Source of the DNA: Endocalyx cinctus
Taxonomy: Eukaryota > Ascomycota > Sordariomycetes > Amphisphaeriales > Apiosporaceae
DNA: 64,000 bases
Reading direction: 5' to 3'
Assembly (NCBI GenBank): GCA_001600455.1
Contig: BCKC01000007.1
Span: forward strand, 363,394 to 427,393
Shown: piece by piece, positions 33,808 to 44,016 of the stretch
How positions within the stretch are numbered: position 1 is the first letter of the stretch
How the letters are laid out: the number at the start of each line of letters is the position of its first letter
Program-made: the position numbers and the translations under genes
Notes under the pieces: model-generated
Databases searched by the model: none
The model's input: the letters and a program-made list of their open reading frames with translations, nothing else
Told to the model about the DNA's origin: nothing

Positions 33808-34968
33808 TTAAACCACCATTTTATCAAGAATCTTGTGGATGCCAACACTTTTTCCTCTGCCGTCGTCCATTTCGTTGGCCAATTTTCTAGCTCTCTCGAC
33901 GAGAACATCGAGGACCTTCTTGGTATAATCAAAGGTGCCGGTGCCCTCCATGTACTTGACGGCGTATCTTTTCACCCCGTCGTCCGTCGTCTTCTGCTTA
34001 AGAATATTAAGGAGTTGCAAATTGCCAGGGTTACTCCGAATGCTATGGATGATGAGGAACGAGAACTTTCCCTCGGTTAGATCTTCGCAGAACCCTTTAT
34101 TCTGGCCGTATTCGGGGCTCGATAAGTTTCGGTAATCATCCTGAATCTGATATATGATACCTAGGAGGTTCACGAGAGAAATGCAGTCGATGGCGGCCTC
34201 GGATTCTGCCTGCATCAACTTGATGGCCAGACGGAAGAGACCACCGGTCTTGTTGCCAACCATCTCGAGATATTCTTCCTCGGTGGGGCAGGTCAGAGTA
34301 TCTCTCCAGAAGAGGTCCATACCCTGGCCGCGATGGAGATTTATCAGCTCTTCGGTATAAACATCGATAGCCTTGGGATTTTTCAGCTTTCGTATCTCCT
34401 CTAGAGCGCAGAAGTAGACGTAATTAGCCGAGTTGATGGTCTGAGCGGTGCCGAAGATACTATGAGTCACGGGGAGTCCTCTACGCACTATCGAGTTATC
34501 CTCGACGTCATCGACGAGCAGGGAAGCAGTATGTAACATGCCTACGACCTTAGTGATAGCGTCAAGGCTCTCTTGCGGAACTCCTAGCCAGGCATTGAAG
34601 GAAGCGATCATTAAGGTGCGGAGATCCTTTCCGGGATGAGCGAAGAGGTAATCATAGGGACCTAAGACGACCTTTTCTTTTTGTTCGGTCCACGTCTTCC
34701 TCTCGGTGAAATTGAGGTCTTCGGTGGCATACCGGTCAGGGTCTTGACGACCGATAGGGTTCATGCCTGTGAACGGGTATCCCGAAGCAGATGAACTCTT
34801 TCTATGTCGACTGATGGTAGATTGACCAAGCCAATCCGATTCGGGTACAGGTCGGAGAACGGACTTAGCTGGGGGTAATGGGGTAGCGTAACCGGTTGAT
34901 GAAGTTCTCGGAGGGATAGCGTTAGGTGATTTATGAGAAATGACGTTATTGGTATTATTAGACGCCAT
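33808..34968 (-). CDS. ggs1: Geranylgeranyl diphosphate synthase
   Basis: A single exon encodes 386 aa from the ATG at 34968 ([15 protein letters not shown]); further upstream codons lack an ATG. It is a trans-prenyltransferase: the first Asp-rich motif is [10 protein letters not shown] (DDxxD) and the second is YQIQDDYRN (DDxxN, the fungal GGPP synthase form). Other motifs are GKDLR near the start of the fold, [12 protein letters not shown], and the KTGGLFRLA segment. It condenses IPP with allylic diphosphates to make C20 GGPP for protein prenylation, carotenoids and diterpenes, as N. crassa al-3 does. The N-terminal 90 residues are a low-complexity extension common in filamentous fungi. The single intronless copy and lack of terpene cyclase neighbours point to the housekeeping enzyme. 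Confidence 0.96.
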   Translation of the reverse strand: MASNNTNNVISHKSPNAIPPRTSSTGYATPLPPAKSVLRPVPESDWLGQSTISRHRKSSSASGYPFTGMNPIGRQDPDRYATEDLNFTERKTWTEQKEKVVLGPYDYLFAHPGKDLRTLMIASFNAWLGVPQESLDAITKVVGMLHTASLLVDDVEDNSIVRRGLPVTHSIFGTAQTINSANYVYFCALEEIRKLKNPKAIDVYTEELINLHRGQGMDLFWRDTLTCPTEEEYLEMVGNKTGGLFRLAIKLMQAESEAAIDCISLVNLLGIIYQIQDDYRNLSSPEYGQNKGFCEDLTEGKFSFLIIHSIRSNPGNLQLLNILKQKTTDDGVKRYAVKYMEGTGTFDYTKKVLDVLVERARKLANEMDDGRGKSVGIHKILDKMVV

Positions 34969-36360
34969 AATTTCTAGGAATACCCAGGAAAGGTTTAAAC
35001 AAGCAGAAGCTCGGGGCAAGTGTTTTTTTTGGTGTGTTTTGTTATTTTTTTTGTGGGAGTAACTTTAAAGAACTAGGCAACCAGCTAACCTAGTAATTAA
35101 TAGGTAGAAAATATATCCAAGTACAAGTAAACAAAATGCCTAACTTGGTACTTGGTACTTTAATACCGGGTAGATGCTTGAGAGTAGATATCCTACAGGG
35201 CATCAATATCTTTCATGTGTGTATTTGGATTATATTATAAAGGAAACGAAGTGGACTCGGTGGGCTGCCTCGTTGGAAGATGAGATACGTATCATATAGA
35301 TCATGAGGGTAGCCCTGCGACATCAAAGGAGGATTCCAGATGTGACGTTGCCGATCATTTCATGCCGACATGTTAGACATATGTTATGACAGGTAGGAGG
35401 ATACATTAGAAGCACGAGTTCTACGTATGGCTTAGGGGAATAATGAGAAGAATACTTAAGTACATGAATAATTGAGCAAGCATTCAATTGTTTTCATTGA
35501 ATAAATTATCGTCATATTATAATTACAGTAAGTAGTGTAGAGAAATATCATGTACTAAAAGTAAGTACTTAGCGGAAGGACTTACACTACATACAGATAG
35601 GCGATAAAATCAGTACCTAAGGAACTGCTGCAGCCTTTTACTAGGGCTGCTAGGTTAGCTGTAAGGGACTTTATACTTTATTTACAATGTACAAACTACA
35701 CTACCTGACCTATTACAGGTCCTTACGTGTAAGACCCTACCTGCCTACTACAGTACATACTGAGACCCCTGTTTTTATGGAGTCGGAACTTATTAGGCAG
35801 TTGGGCAGTTGGGCAGTCGGGGTATGCTATTTTACTAGGCTGACTAGGCGAGTTTGGGTGCTGTTGGTCACTATAAATTAAGTATCTATTCAGTATATCT
35901 CCCCCGCTTTCAGAGCTCGAGAGCTTAAAATTATAGCGAATTAAAAAACACTTTGGGCTTTGACGGGTTGCCGTGTCAACAAAACCGTTACTATCAAGAT
36001 CGATTCAAGCTATAGCTTAACAAGTAAGGATATACGAATAAAAACAACATGGAACGACGGTCTAGTTACCGACCTTGTACCTGGTGACCTTTATCAGTAC
36101 AACTCATCCCATCTTCTTCTATTTTCCTTTATCTTTTCTTCTTCAGCTTCTTCTCCAAAAAGATGCCCTCCTTTTTTGTTGTGATACCCTAAAAGTTTCT
36201 TCAATTCTTCTCTCATGTATTAACAGTCTGTCTCTCCCTCTATCAATATATAATCTTTGCCGGCGTCAACGGTTTCTTTTTCTTTCCCCACCCGCGTACT
36301 ATTTACCCTTTTTTTATTCTAGAACTCTTACATAAAAACTTAAAAAAAAAAAAAAAAACA
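34969..36360. other. Intergenic between divergent genes
   Basis: No gene seen. Pyrimidine-rich leader sequence and a poly-A run (about 36342-36358) directly precede the Cdc14 start codon. Confidence 0.5.
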
Positions 36361-37356
36361 ATGGAGAATCTACTATCACATGCCTTTGATAACCTCTCTT
36401 CTTGGGATAAGCCCCAAATCGAGAGGGGTCTGAAGCAAGTCGATTCCCTTATCGCCAACATTTGTCTCACGCGCCAACAGCAGATACCCGGCAAGAACAA
36501 AGACCGCAGAAACTCCGTCGCAAAGGATCCGGGGCAAGAAGAACCACCGCCGATCAAAACATTGTCAGAACTTTCCGAGGATCCCGCATTCTACGAATTC
36601 TTTAAACTGCAGGAGGGCTTCGAATGGAACGTCGCGTTGCGCTTGGTGGGCACCCTCGACCGACTCGTCGCGCGCAACGCGGACGGAAACAACGATATTC
36701 TTATCATGCGCATGTTGGACACTCTTCAAGGTGTTTTACACTTGCATCCTCCTAGCAGGGCACTCTTCTCGAGAGAGCAACACATGGAGGTACGTTTTGC
36801 GCCGCTGCATCCCCCTTTCTTCCCCTTCCTATTTCGCATTATGCGATAATAATAACGACCGCCTAATTCAATACTAAATTCCATATCTTTTACTCAGCTT
36901 CTACTCAGTCTTCTCGAACCGGATTGTTGTCCAGGCATCCACAAAGCCGCCATACTCGCCCTCGTCGTCGCATTAATAGATAACCCCCTCAACACCCGCA
37001 TGTTCGAACGACTCGACGGCCTCCTCACCGTCACCAGCTTACTGAAAAACGAAGAAACGAGCAAATTCATTAAAGGAAAACTGATGGAGTTCCTCCTCTT
37101 CTACTTATTACCGGAAACGCCCTCGATCCCGAGCGCCGGAGCCCGGGATTCCTTACCAGGCTGGCTCCCGAACCAACGCAGTCCCAGTAAGCTTGCGCGG
37201 GCGTTCAACAACAAGGGACGTTCGGGATCCGACAGCGAGTTCGACGTCAGGAGTCAGGAGGAGAAGCAGTATATGCTCAGCCAGTACAATCATCTCATGG
37301 ATGACCTCGTCAGCGACCTTCCGCATTTCGTGCCTTTCGGAGGCACTATGGAATAG
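36361..37356 (+). CDS. cdc14: Cell division control protein 14 (SIN kinase-associated subunit)
   Basis: Exons are 36361-36789 and 36898-37356, with a 108-nt intron (donor GTACGT, branch TACTAAA, acceptor ACTCAG), encoding 295 aa. The product matches the fungal Cdc14 family named after S. pombe Cdc14, which is not the Cdc14 phosphatase. Diagnostic segments are ENLLSHAFDNLSSWD, DPAFYEFFKLQEGFEWNVAL, DTLQGVLHLHPPSRALFSRE, then across the splice LLSLLEPDCCPGIHKAAIL and FERLDGLLTVTSLLKNE. In fission yeast this protein binds the Sid1 kinase in the septation initiation network. The fold is an armadillo-like helical repeat. The C-terminal 80 residues are a low-complexity extension. Confidence 0.95.
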
Positions 37357-37939
37357 GAAATTTCGGATTTACGCGACGAAACAAAAAAAAATATATCTCG
37401 AGCTTAAATGAAGCTCCGTAAACTTATCACGGAGATCATTCCTGGCTACGTATAAAAATCATACACCGATAATTTGAAAAGGCCGCGCGCGGGCGGTAAA
37501 TAGGCCTAAAGACCTAGTCTCTTTTCTATCTCTTTTTCCTTTTTCGGAATTGTCTTTCGCGGCATAGCATACTATTACTGCATTTGATCTATAGCTCTTT
37601 TTACTCTCAATTCGAGCATTCGGCGTAATAAAGGGGCAAAATGGAAAGAACGGCGGGGGCGTTTACTGCGTGGGTGAAATAATTGTTCAAATGGTTAGAT
37701 CAAAAGAGGGCATCGCATTAGCATTCAGTTTGCTCACATTTGAGCGAGCTCTCTCTTTCACTTTTATAGTACGAGTCTTTTATTACTTTCATGTTAGGAT
37801 AATTCAACTGAATAAGAATTAAAAAAAAAAAAAATTATAATCATCATCTTCATTATTATTATGACTGCTATAATCCGGGCGAATCTACTTGGTCGGCATC
37901 ATTCTCCCTGCCTCAAACTAGATCTTTCCTTTCCAATGA
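37357..37939. other. Intergenic between convergent genes
   Basis: Shared 3' flank with poly-A near 37820-37833; no gene seen. Confidence 0.5.
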
Positions 37940-39460
37940 TTACTTTACATCGTCTCCTGACATAGGGGATAGTCCCATGCGCCTCTGTTGGCTATCCACC
38001 TCATCAACAGTCCCGGGCGACGGGTCGGCATACAACTCAAACCTGCCATTCTGATTTTCAAGCACCTCGTCCTCGTCCTCCTCGTCATTAGTATCCCCCT
38101 GTCCCGTGGTAGGGATCCGATATTGCCTCTCATCGCCCTCATCCCTGTCATTCGGGCCGATCTCGATAGCGCCTATGATAACGTCCGGCCCTCGCGGCAC
38201 CGACGGCACGGGCCCGGGGCTCATGACGGGATTGTTCGACTCGTAGTTGTACGGGTCGGCGTACGGATCGGGATCGGTGTACGGACCGTGAACGGCGGTG
38301 GGGCCGAAATAGTCTCGCGTGAGCCCGTTCCGCCCGCTGATCTCGGACATGGTCTGCGGGTACGGAGACATGAGATTCTGCGACGCCCTGTCCGTGCCTC
38401 CCCCGCGGGTCTGCGACCGCGCGTACATCGTGCCTCCCGCACCCGCCGACCTCTCGCGTCGTCGTCGTCGTAGGCACAGCCAAGTCAGCCCGGCGATCAC
38501 GACGGCCGCGCCTACCGTGACGCCTACGCCGACGCCCGCTTTCGCGCCGTTGCTCAAGCCCGTAGACGAGGTGGCGATCCCGGTGGTGTTCAAGGCGCAC
38601 AGGAGCGAAGTCGTGGGCTCCGCGCCGGCGCCCGTCCGCGTCACCGTCGACGTGCAGGTCGACCCGGCGTCGCAGCACCCGCCGCCCTCGGACGACGGGC
38701 ACGCGATCTGCGTCGCGGCCGTGCACCCCTCGGGGATGATGCCGACGACGGTCGATACCGACGAAGACGACGTGCTCGGCCCGAGGATGCAGCTCCCCGA
38801 GGTGGCGCACGCGGCCCCGTACGGGCAGCACACGCCGTCGAAGACCGATTGCTGGCACTGGAAGAAAGATTCCGAGCAGGGCCGCGCGCGGCACGCCGGC
38901 ACGTCGGTCTCTCCGACGACGATGGCCGACGTGATCGTGACGGCGCCGGATACGGTCGTGGTGCCGAAGTCGGTCCGGGACGTGGTCGAGGTCGCGTTCC
39001 AGTATATGGACTCGGACGGGCACGGGTTGTCGCAGTCGACCCCGAGCGCGCAGCAGGACGCCTCCCAGGCCGAGTTCAGGTAGCAGTACTGGTCGTTGTC
39101 GCAGCAGACGCCGCCGCCCGCGGCTCCCAGCTCGGCGCAGCTGTGGAAACCGACCTGGCAGGGGTAGATATTGTCGTCGTCGCCGTCATCGGAGGGGGAT
39201 AAGGATGCGGTGAAGGAGGATTCTTGCCTCGCTCGCAGCACGGGCTGCGCCGGCGCGGCCGCCATCGCCATCTCCCATCGCGGCGCGATCGTCGTGACCG
39301 CGAGCGCGGGGGTTATACCATCTACGGCGACGTGGAGGGCACTTACCCCGATGTGGTGGATTCCTGAGAGTAGGAAGGCAAGAAGATATAAGAAGAGGGA
39401 GTGCATGGGTGACGAGGCCGCGGGCAGAATTTTCCCGGGTGCAGAGTAGAAGGTAAGCAT
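37940..39460 (-). CDS. Cysteine-rich type I membrane protein
   Basis: A single exon encodes 506 aa. The first ATG (39460) has the good context CACAATG. A second in-frame ATG at 39406 would give a more typical signal peptide, so leaky use is possible. The ectodomain contains three related Cys modules with a CC pair. The first is CQVGFHSCAELG...GVCCDNDQYC, the second CRARPCSESFFQCQ...GVCCPYGAAC, and the third CTAATQIACPSSEGGGCCD...C. Ser/Thr linkers separate them. One membrane helix (GVGVGVTVGAAVVIAGLTWL) is followed by RRRRRERS and a cytoplasmic tail of about 170 residues rich in acidic and Tyr/Pro segments (YTDPDPYADPYNYES). The CC-module pattern recalls fungal surface proteins; no ligand is known to me. 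Confidence 0.85.
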   Translation of the reverse strand: MLTFYSAPGKILPAASSPMHSLFLYLLAFLLSGIHHIGVSALHVAVDGITPALAVTTIAPRWEMAMAAAPAQPVLRARQESSFTASLSPSDDGDDDNIYPCQVGFHSCAELGAAGGGVCCDNDQYCYLNSAWEASCCALGVDCDNPCPSESIYWNATSTTSRTDFGTTTVSGAVTITSAIVVGETDVPACRARPCSESFFQCQQSVFDGVCCPYGAACATSGSCILGPSTSSSSVSTVVGIIPEGCTAATQIACPSSEGGGCCDAGSTCTSTVTRTGAGAEPTTSLLCALNTTGIATSSTGLSNGAKAGVGVGVTVGAAVVIAGLTWLCLRRRRRERSAGAGGTMYARSQTRGGGTDRASQNLMSPYPQTMSEISGRNGLTRDYFGPTAVHGPYTDPDPYADPYNYESNNPVMSPGPVPSVPRGPDVIIGAIEIGPNDRDEGDERQYRIPTTGQGDTNDEEDEDEVLENQNGRFELYADPSPGTVDEVDSQQRRMGLSPMSGDDVK

Positions 39461-39876
39461 TGTGGCTGTAGGCCAACCGCTTTTAGAGGAAAAATACGGA
39501 CTTTCTTTTTAAATCCTCGAACGACGCTTATAGAGTTCGCGCGTTTATAAGCGCTTCCAACTCCATCAATTGAAGAATAGAGGCCAAAAATTGAATTGAA
39601 GAAAAAGAGGAAAATGCAGTCAATTACCGTAATATTGTGTACGAAGGGAAGATATGATAAGGCAATATCTACAAAGGCTCAGCATCTCCATGCTTACCCA
39701 CAGGAATCGCATCAGCGAACGGATGCATGAAGATTGGTTACAACCAACAGGTTACCCAATCGAGCTCACATGGTATAAGATTTGTCTTTTCGTACCAACC
39801 TAGTAAGGCTATGTATATGGCCTAGCATTTACATGCACGAAGGATCTACCTAAGACATATATCCATCTATCTTGAG

Positions 39877-39907
39877 CCTTTACCCTTTACCCTTTACCCT
39901 TTACCCC
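39877..39907. repeat. CCCTTTA tandem repeat
   Basis: About four head-to-tail copies occur. The unit differs from the fungal telomere unit CCCTAA, so this is a minisatellite rather than telomeric DNA. Confidence 0.8.
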
Positions 39908-40105
39908 ACTCCTCTCTCTTCTGTGCCACCCGCACGATTATCCGAAGAGAAATAATCAGGCCAAGAAGAAAACTGTCGGGTTGAAATTTTCAATAGTGAG
40001 GCTTATTCGTGAGATTTCTAGGCGAATGAGAGAGTATACAAATGCATATTTTGGGGTAACATGGCAGGTGGTAGAAGAGGGGTCATTGGGGGCCAAGGGG
40101 GGAGA

Positions 40106-40113
<8 letters not shown>

Positions 40114-40141
<28 letters not shown>
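40114..40141. repeat. (GA)n microsatellite
   Basis: About 14 uninterrupted GA units follow a poly-A tract. Confidence 0.85.
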
Positions 40142-40144
<3 letters not shown>

Positions 40145-40546
40145 CTTTCCCGTTTGATAAGATGATGTTGAAATTTTGTTAGATGAAGCAAACAGATAAA
40201 GAAGTATACCATCTTAGTATAGACCATGATGAAATAGATATCGCATTTTAAGGATATTACAGAGGTTTTAAATGGTGATTGATTTGTGGTTGACTACGAT
40301 GGTGAGCAGCCATTATGGAGTGGTACAAAGTTCGGAGCCGTAGATTCAGTAAGACATAGAGGAAGCTGGGCTGGCTGGTAAGCTGATCTGAGAGTCAAAT
40401 AAAGTATCCGATTGGTGTAGTTATTTGTTTTGTCTCTCTTTTCTACAACTATAGGAATCATTCGTGAACTTTAGCAGGACAAAAAATGAACAACTATTTA
40501 GGACTATGCACTTCCTTTCGGTAAAGTAAAGATCAAGAAGGGAAAT

Positions 40547-40566
40547 AAAAAAAAAAAAAAAAAAAA
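40547..40566 (-). terminator. RNA polymerase III terminator for tRNA-His
   Basis: On the minus strand this is a run of about 20 T beginning 14 bases after the tRNA 3' end, far longer than the minimal pol III T-tract. Confidence 0.8.
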
Positions 40567-40580
40567 TATCATGATATATC

Positions 40581-40673
40581 TGGCGGTTCTGGGAGTCGAA
40601 CCCAGGTTTACACGGTATTGATCCTTAATTCGGAAACCACAACGTGTTGTACTAACCCCTATACGAAACCACC
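40581..40673 (-). tRNA. tRNA-His(GTG) with 21-nt intron
   Basis: Read on the minus strand, the acceptor stem GGTGGTT pairs with AACCGCC (one G-T pair). The D arm is GTA TAGGGGTTAG TAC. The anticodon stem ACACG pairs with CGTGT, and the T arm CTGGG-TTCGACT-CCCAG is perfect, followed by discriminator A. The loop TTGTGG...C carries anticodon GTG at 34-36. A 21-nt intron (40636-40616) lies after position 37, the standard nuclear tRNA intron site. The B box GGTTCGACTCC is canonical and a T-run terminator follows. The extra G at -1 typical of tRNA-His is not encoded (the base is A), so Thg1 would add it. Confidence 0.93.
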
Positions 40674-41383
40674 TTCGCAATTTTTTTTTTTTGTTTTCTG
40701 ATTAGATGTGGAAACGCCGCTCCTATCAGACTTCATTAGGGATGACCAGATGAAAATTCCACTTACGTTATTAAAAAGACAAAGGAACAGACTAAGAACC
40801 GGGAACCGGCAGAGAAAAAAAATTATTACTTGAAAATATTGAAGAAAAAATTATAATTAAATAAATACCAAAAATAATTTAAATAAAATAAAAATGTGAA
40901 ATCCATATCCAAGTCTGTCCATTATAGTGGAGCTTTTCCTTCTCGGAGTAAGGGATACCCTAAACTAACAGCCATACAGACTCCTCGTCGTACACAGGCA
41001 CAAACATCATAATCCAAATATAATTAATCGCTGAACCTGTTTGCCTATAATTTGTAAACGTAGAAGAACCAAGCTTCTTGAGGTTGATAACATTTTTCAA
41101 TTTCATTTCATACTTCTAGGAACTTTCCCCGTTATTCAGATAACTTGAATGAATAGTATAGAGAATGTAGGCGGGGATTTTAAGAGCAACTGAGTCATTG
41201 TAACTAGGTTACCTGGTTACTTAAGTAGGTAGTCTTCAGAAAGTATTAACCTAGGCATTAAATAGAGTATATATAAGCTAGGTAACTATTACCAAAAGAT
41301 TCGATCACCAAAAGAAGAGTCTCAAGACCACATTTCCTCTCGTTTCTTCATCCTCGGGAGGTCTAGGTACGTATATACCTTCA
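40674..41383. other. Intergenic
   Basis: AT-rich 5' flank of the tRNA gene (with a T-run at about 40681-40692) and 3' flank of the rhodopsin-domain gene. No gene seen. Confidence 0.5.
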
Positions 41384-43066
41384 CTACTTAGCTCGTTCCG
41401 CCTCCGTCTGTACCTGATTCGCTTCCACATCAACATCCTTCGAAACCTGAATCTCGTGCATGACCATGGCGTGCTGACTTTCTCCGTCGCCGTGGAAAGC
41501 CGCCTCTTCATCAGCCGTGACGCGAGTGGTGATCAAGTAGTTGCCGTTGGTTGAAGAAGACCATAGTGTCGACGAGGACGATGAAGAAGGAGAAGAGTCG
41601 TTCTTCTTCTTCCCCCTCACTCGAAATGTCTCGGGCTTGTTACCACTGCCGTTAGCGGCGACGCCGCTACTTTCGCCGCTGTCCAGGGAGGTATGTCCGC
41701 CGATGCGGTAGGATACCGCGCGCAGGATCGGCTGCATCGCTGGGAAACAGCCGCACCAGAGACCGACGTGGCCCTCCAGATTAGTCCATATACCGAGAGT
41801 GGCCATTTGGTAAGTTCTGCGTACGCGCGCGTGCATTTCGCGTTTTAGCATCTTCGAATAAAATAGAAGAGGAGAGAGAGGAGAGGGAGAAAATAAGAAA
41901 GAAAAACTAACATGTCCGAGGCAAAATCCAAAGTAGCCATCAAAACGAGCCGGATGACGCCGGTGGCGACGACGAAAAAACCAACGCTCAACACTAGAAT
42001 TATCTGGAACGTCCGACGCGACCATACCATGCGCGAGTAGATGATCCAGATAGGTATTAGGAGAAGCGCAACGTCCACGGCGATACCTACGGCCGCGTGA
42101 ATCACCATCATCCTGTTATGCGCGCGGGGTCCGACGCAGTGCAGGCCCGGCATCGTGGGTGGTTTGAAGATATCGCTGCGATGTTTAGGTTAAGAGTTAA
42201 TAAGTGATATTTAAAAATATCCATTAAGGAAACACTTCTTTTCACTAAAATGATGGTTTTGTAGAAGAAAAGAGATGTTCAAGATACTCACGAGACGGGA
42301 ATACACTCCGTTGCTCTATACACAAAGGCCGTTACGGTCTGCACCAGGACGATTCCGGATAAGCTCCAGACCATCCACTTCATTGGTTCTATTCGTATAC
42401 ATCACCTCTTGTCAGAAAAAAGATGAAGAAAGCCTTAAAGCTACGAATCTTTTCTTCCCGTCTTTCCCTTTTGCGTCAGACTCACTATTGTTGTCGAGGC
42501 GTGGGAGAAATGCCAGAATCGCGAATCGTACGACGGCTACAGCCCAGAAGAAGACAAAAGTCTGGATCACGAGAGACTATATAGAAGGAGAGAATTCGTA
42601 TCTTTCCCTTGAGGAATAGGTCTGCTATGATGAAATGGTTTAGGTTGCCTACCTCGGTAAAGTTCAGGAGAAGGGGCTTGGGGATAAGTCGGATGTGCGC
42701 TCCGCTTCCAAATGATACGGCTTGAAGAGGGCGATGATTAGAATGAACAGGTGATATCGAACCCATGTAAAAGTAACATTTGGTAATAGCACTTACCGCG
42801 AATATCCATACTAGACTGAATCACTACCAATACCTAGTGATGGCCGGTTGGTTAGAAGCTATTCGTTCACGCATCCTAAAAGACAGCTCCGAATAACCCA
42901 CATAAGCTATCGTTGTTATCGCATCGTCTAGCCCCGGTGTCTTAGTCATCGCTATTCGGGCGTATATACGCAGAGAGACGAATATTGTCGAAAGGACGAT
43001 GAGGCAGGCGTTGAGAGTAACCTCTCGGTAGCCGTGATAATCGGGGGTATTGCGGAAATCTTCCAT
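41384..43066 (-). CDS. Rhodopsin-domain 7TM membrane protein
   Basis: There are seven exons: 43066-42902, 42833-42797, 42720-42653, 42576-42486, 42388-42292, 42175-41912 and 41816-41384. The introns are 68, 76, 76, 97, 116 and 95 nt. The sum is 1155 nt, encoding 384 aa, and every junction keeps phase. It matches the fungal rhodopsin-domain integral membrane family (related to the SAT4 and PTH11-like sets). The N-terminus has TLNACLIVLSTIFVSLRIYA and GLDDAITTIAYVLVV. Later come ECIPVSDIFKPPTMPGLHCV, DVALLLIPIWIIYSRMVWS, a predicted helix VLSVGFFVVATGVIRLVLMA, and ITYQMATLGIWTNLEGHVGL. The C-terminal tail is Ser-rich and cytoplasmic. It is divergently oriented to the tyrosinase gene. Its ligand is unknown. 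Confidence 0.92.
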
Positions 43067-44016
43067 GCCGCCGATCAAAAAGAGAAGTGTTTCTAAGTAA
43101 CAGTTTAAACACTCAAACTTAAATCGTACTCTTCAGAATAGTCCACAAGAGCTGTATGATATGGACGTGACACGGTTGATGTGACTTCATATTGTGTGAT
43201 GAATGGCAGCTGGATTATATGTATAGAACAGCCTCTGCTATTATCCCGCCAATGCCCAGATTACTTATCCCCCTTTAACCATCCGCGTTATTTCTCAATT
43301 CTCTTGTTTTTACTCTTCTGGGTAAAGGAAAATGTCTCCCCAACACGTGGTCGACGATCCTAAAATTTGGTGTTCGTGTTCATCCCTAAATGCCGTGCTG
43401 AAATAATCACAGTCTATTGATTAAGTTCCCCAATTACGGGGTTGGCCGCCCGTCAAGACTGTTTCACGGAGATCACCAGCCATTCTATTGGATTAATTTC
43501 CCTTATGCCCATGTTTTTTTTTTTTTTTTCCAAAAAGAAAGGTTTGATTCCTATACTGCAAGCTCGTTTTTGCAATAGGTCTGATCATTATATTTGTCTC
43601 TGAACCTTTCGCCTCGAACTGAATATTGAGAAAAGAAGAAACTCGAGTTCGATATAAACATCAAACCTGCACAATTTTTTGTTGAAACATTTTCACTTAT
43701 CGAGGCTGAATACACTGGTTTGGAAGAGAGAGGTAAAAAGGACCTGAGACAATTTGCCTAGTCTATCAGGAACACGACCAATCAAGACCCGGTAAATAAC
43801 TCCCTAATTCTACGGTGGAATCAGCTGTATTTGATAATTCTAGGAGGCGTCAAACACTTCTAACCAGCCGTCGGTAGATCTCCAAATACGCGGATAGGGA
43901 GCGACTAGGCGTCGGGCCCGATGGTATATAAGATGACCGGTCTGCTCAGATCTGGGCATGATTGTACATCCGAATAAGGCAAGGTCCAGCATCTTAATCT
44001 AAGCTGAGGGAAAATA
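43067..44016. promoter_or_regulatory. Divergent promoter region, rhodopsin-domain gene / tyrosinase
   Basis: The 950 bp between two start codons pointing away from each other must hold both promoters. A TATATAA-like element lies at 43924-43930, about 90 bp before the tyrosinase ATG. Poly-T is at about 43515-43529. No individual factor site can be supported. Confidence 0.5.

Larger units (their letters stand above)
39461..40580. other. Intergenic with simple repeats
   Basis: A 7-bp tandem repeat CCTTTAC/CCCTTTA (about four units, 39877-39907) and a GA run (about 40114-40141) are present. A poly-A run at 40547-40566 is the terminator of the minus-strand tRNA. No protein gene is seen. Confidence 0.6.

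Noticed and set aside
38148..39202. Long antisense and alternate frames over the Cys-rich membrane protein
   Set aside because: They are Arg/Pro-rich shadows of a GC-rich coding region; only the 37940-39460 frame has signal peptide, Cys modules and membrane helix.
39877..39907. Telomere-like repeat
   Set aside because: The unit is CCCTTTA, not CCCTAA, with only about four copies in an internal position.
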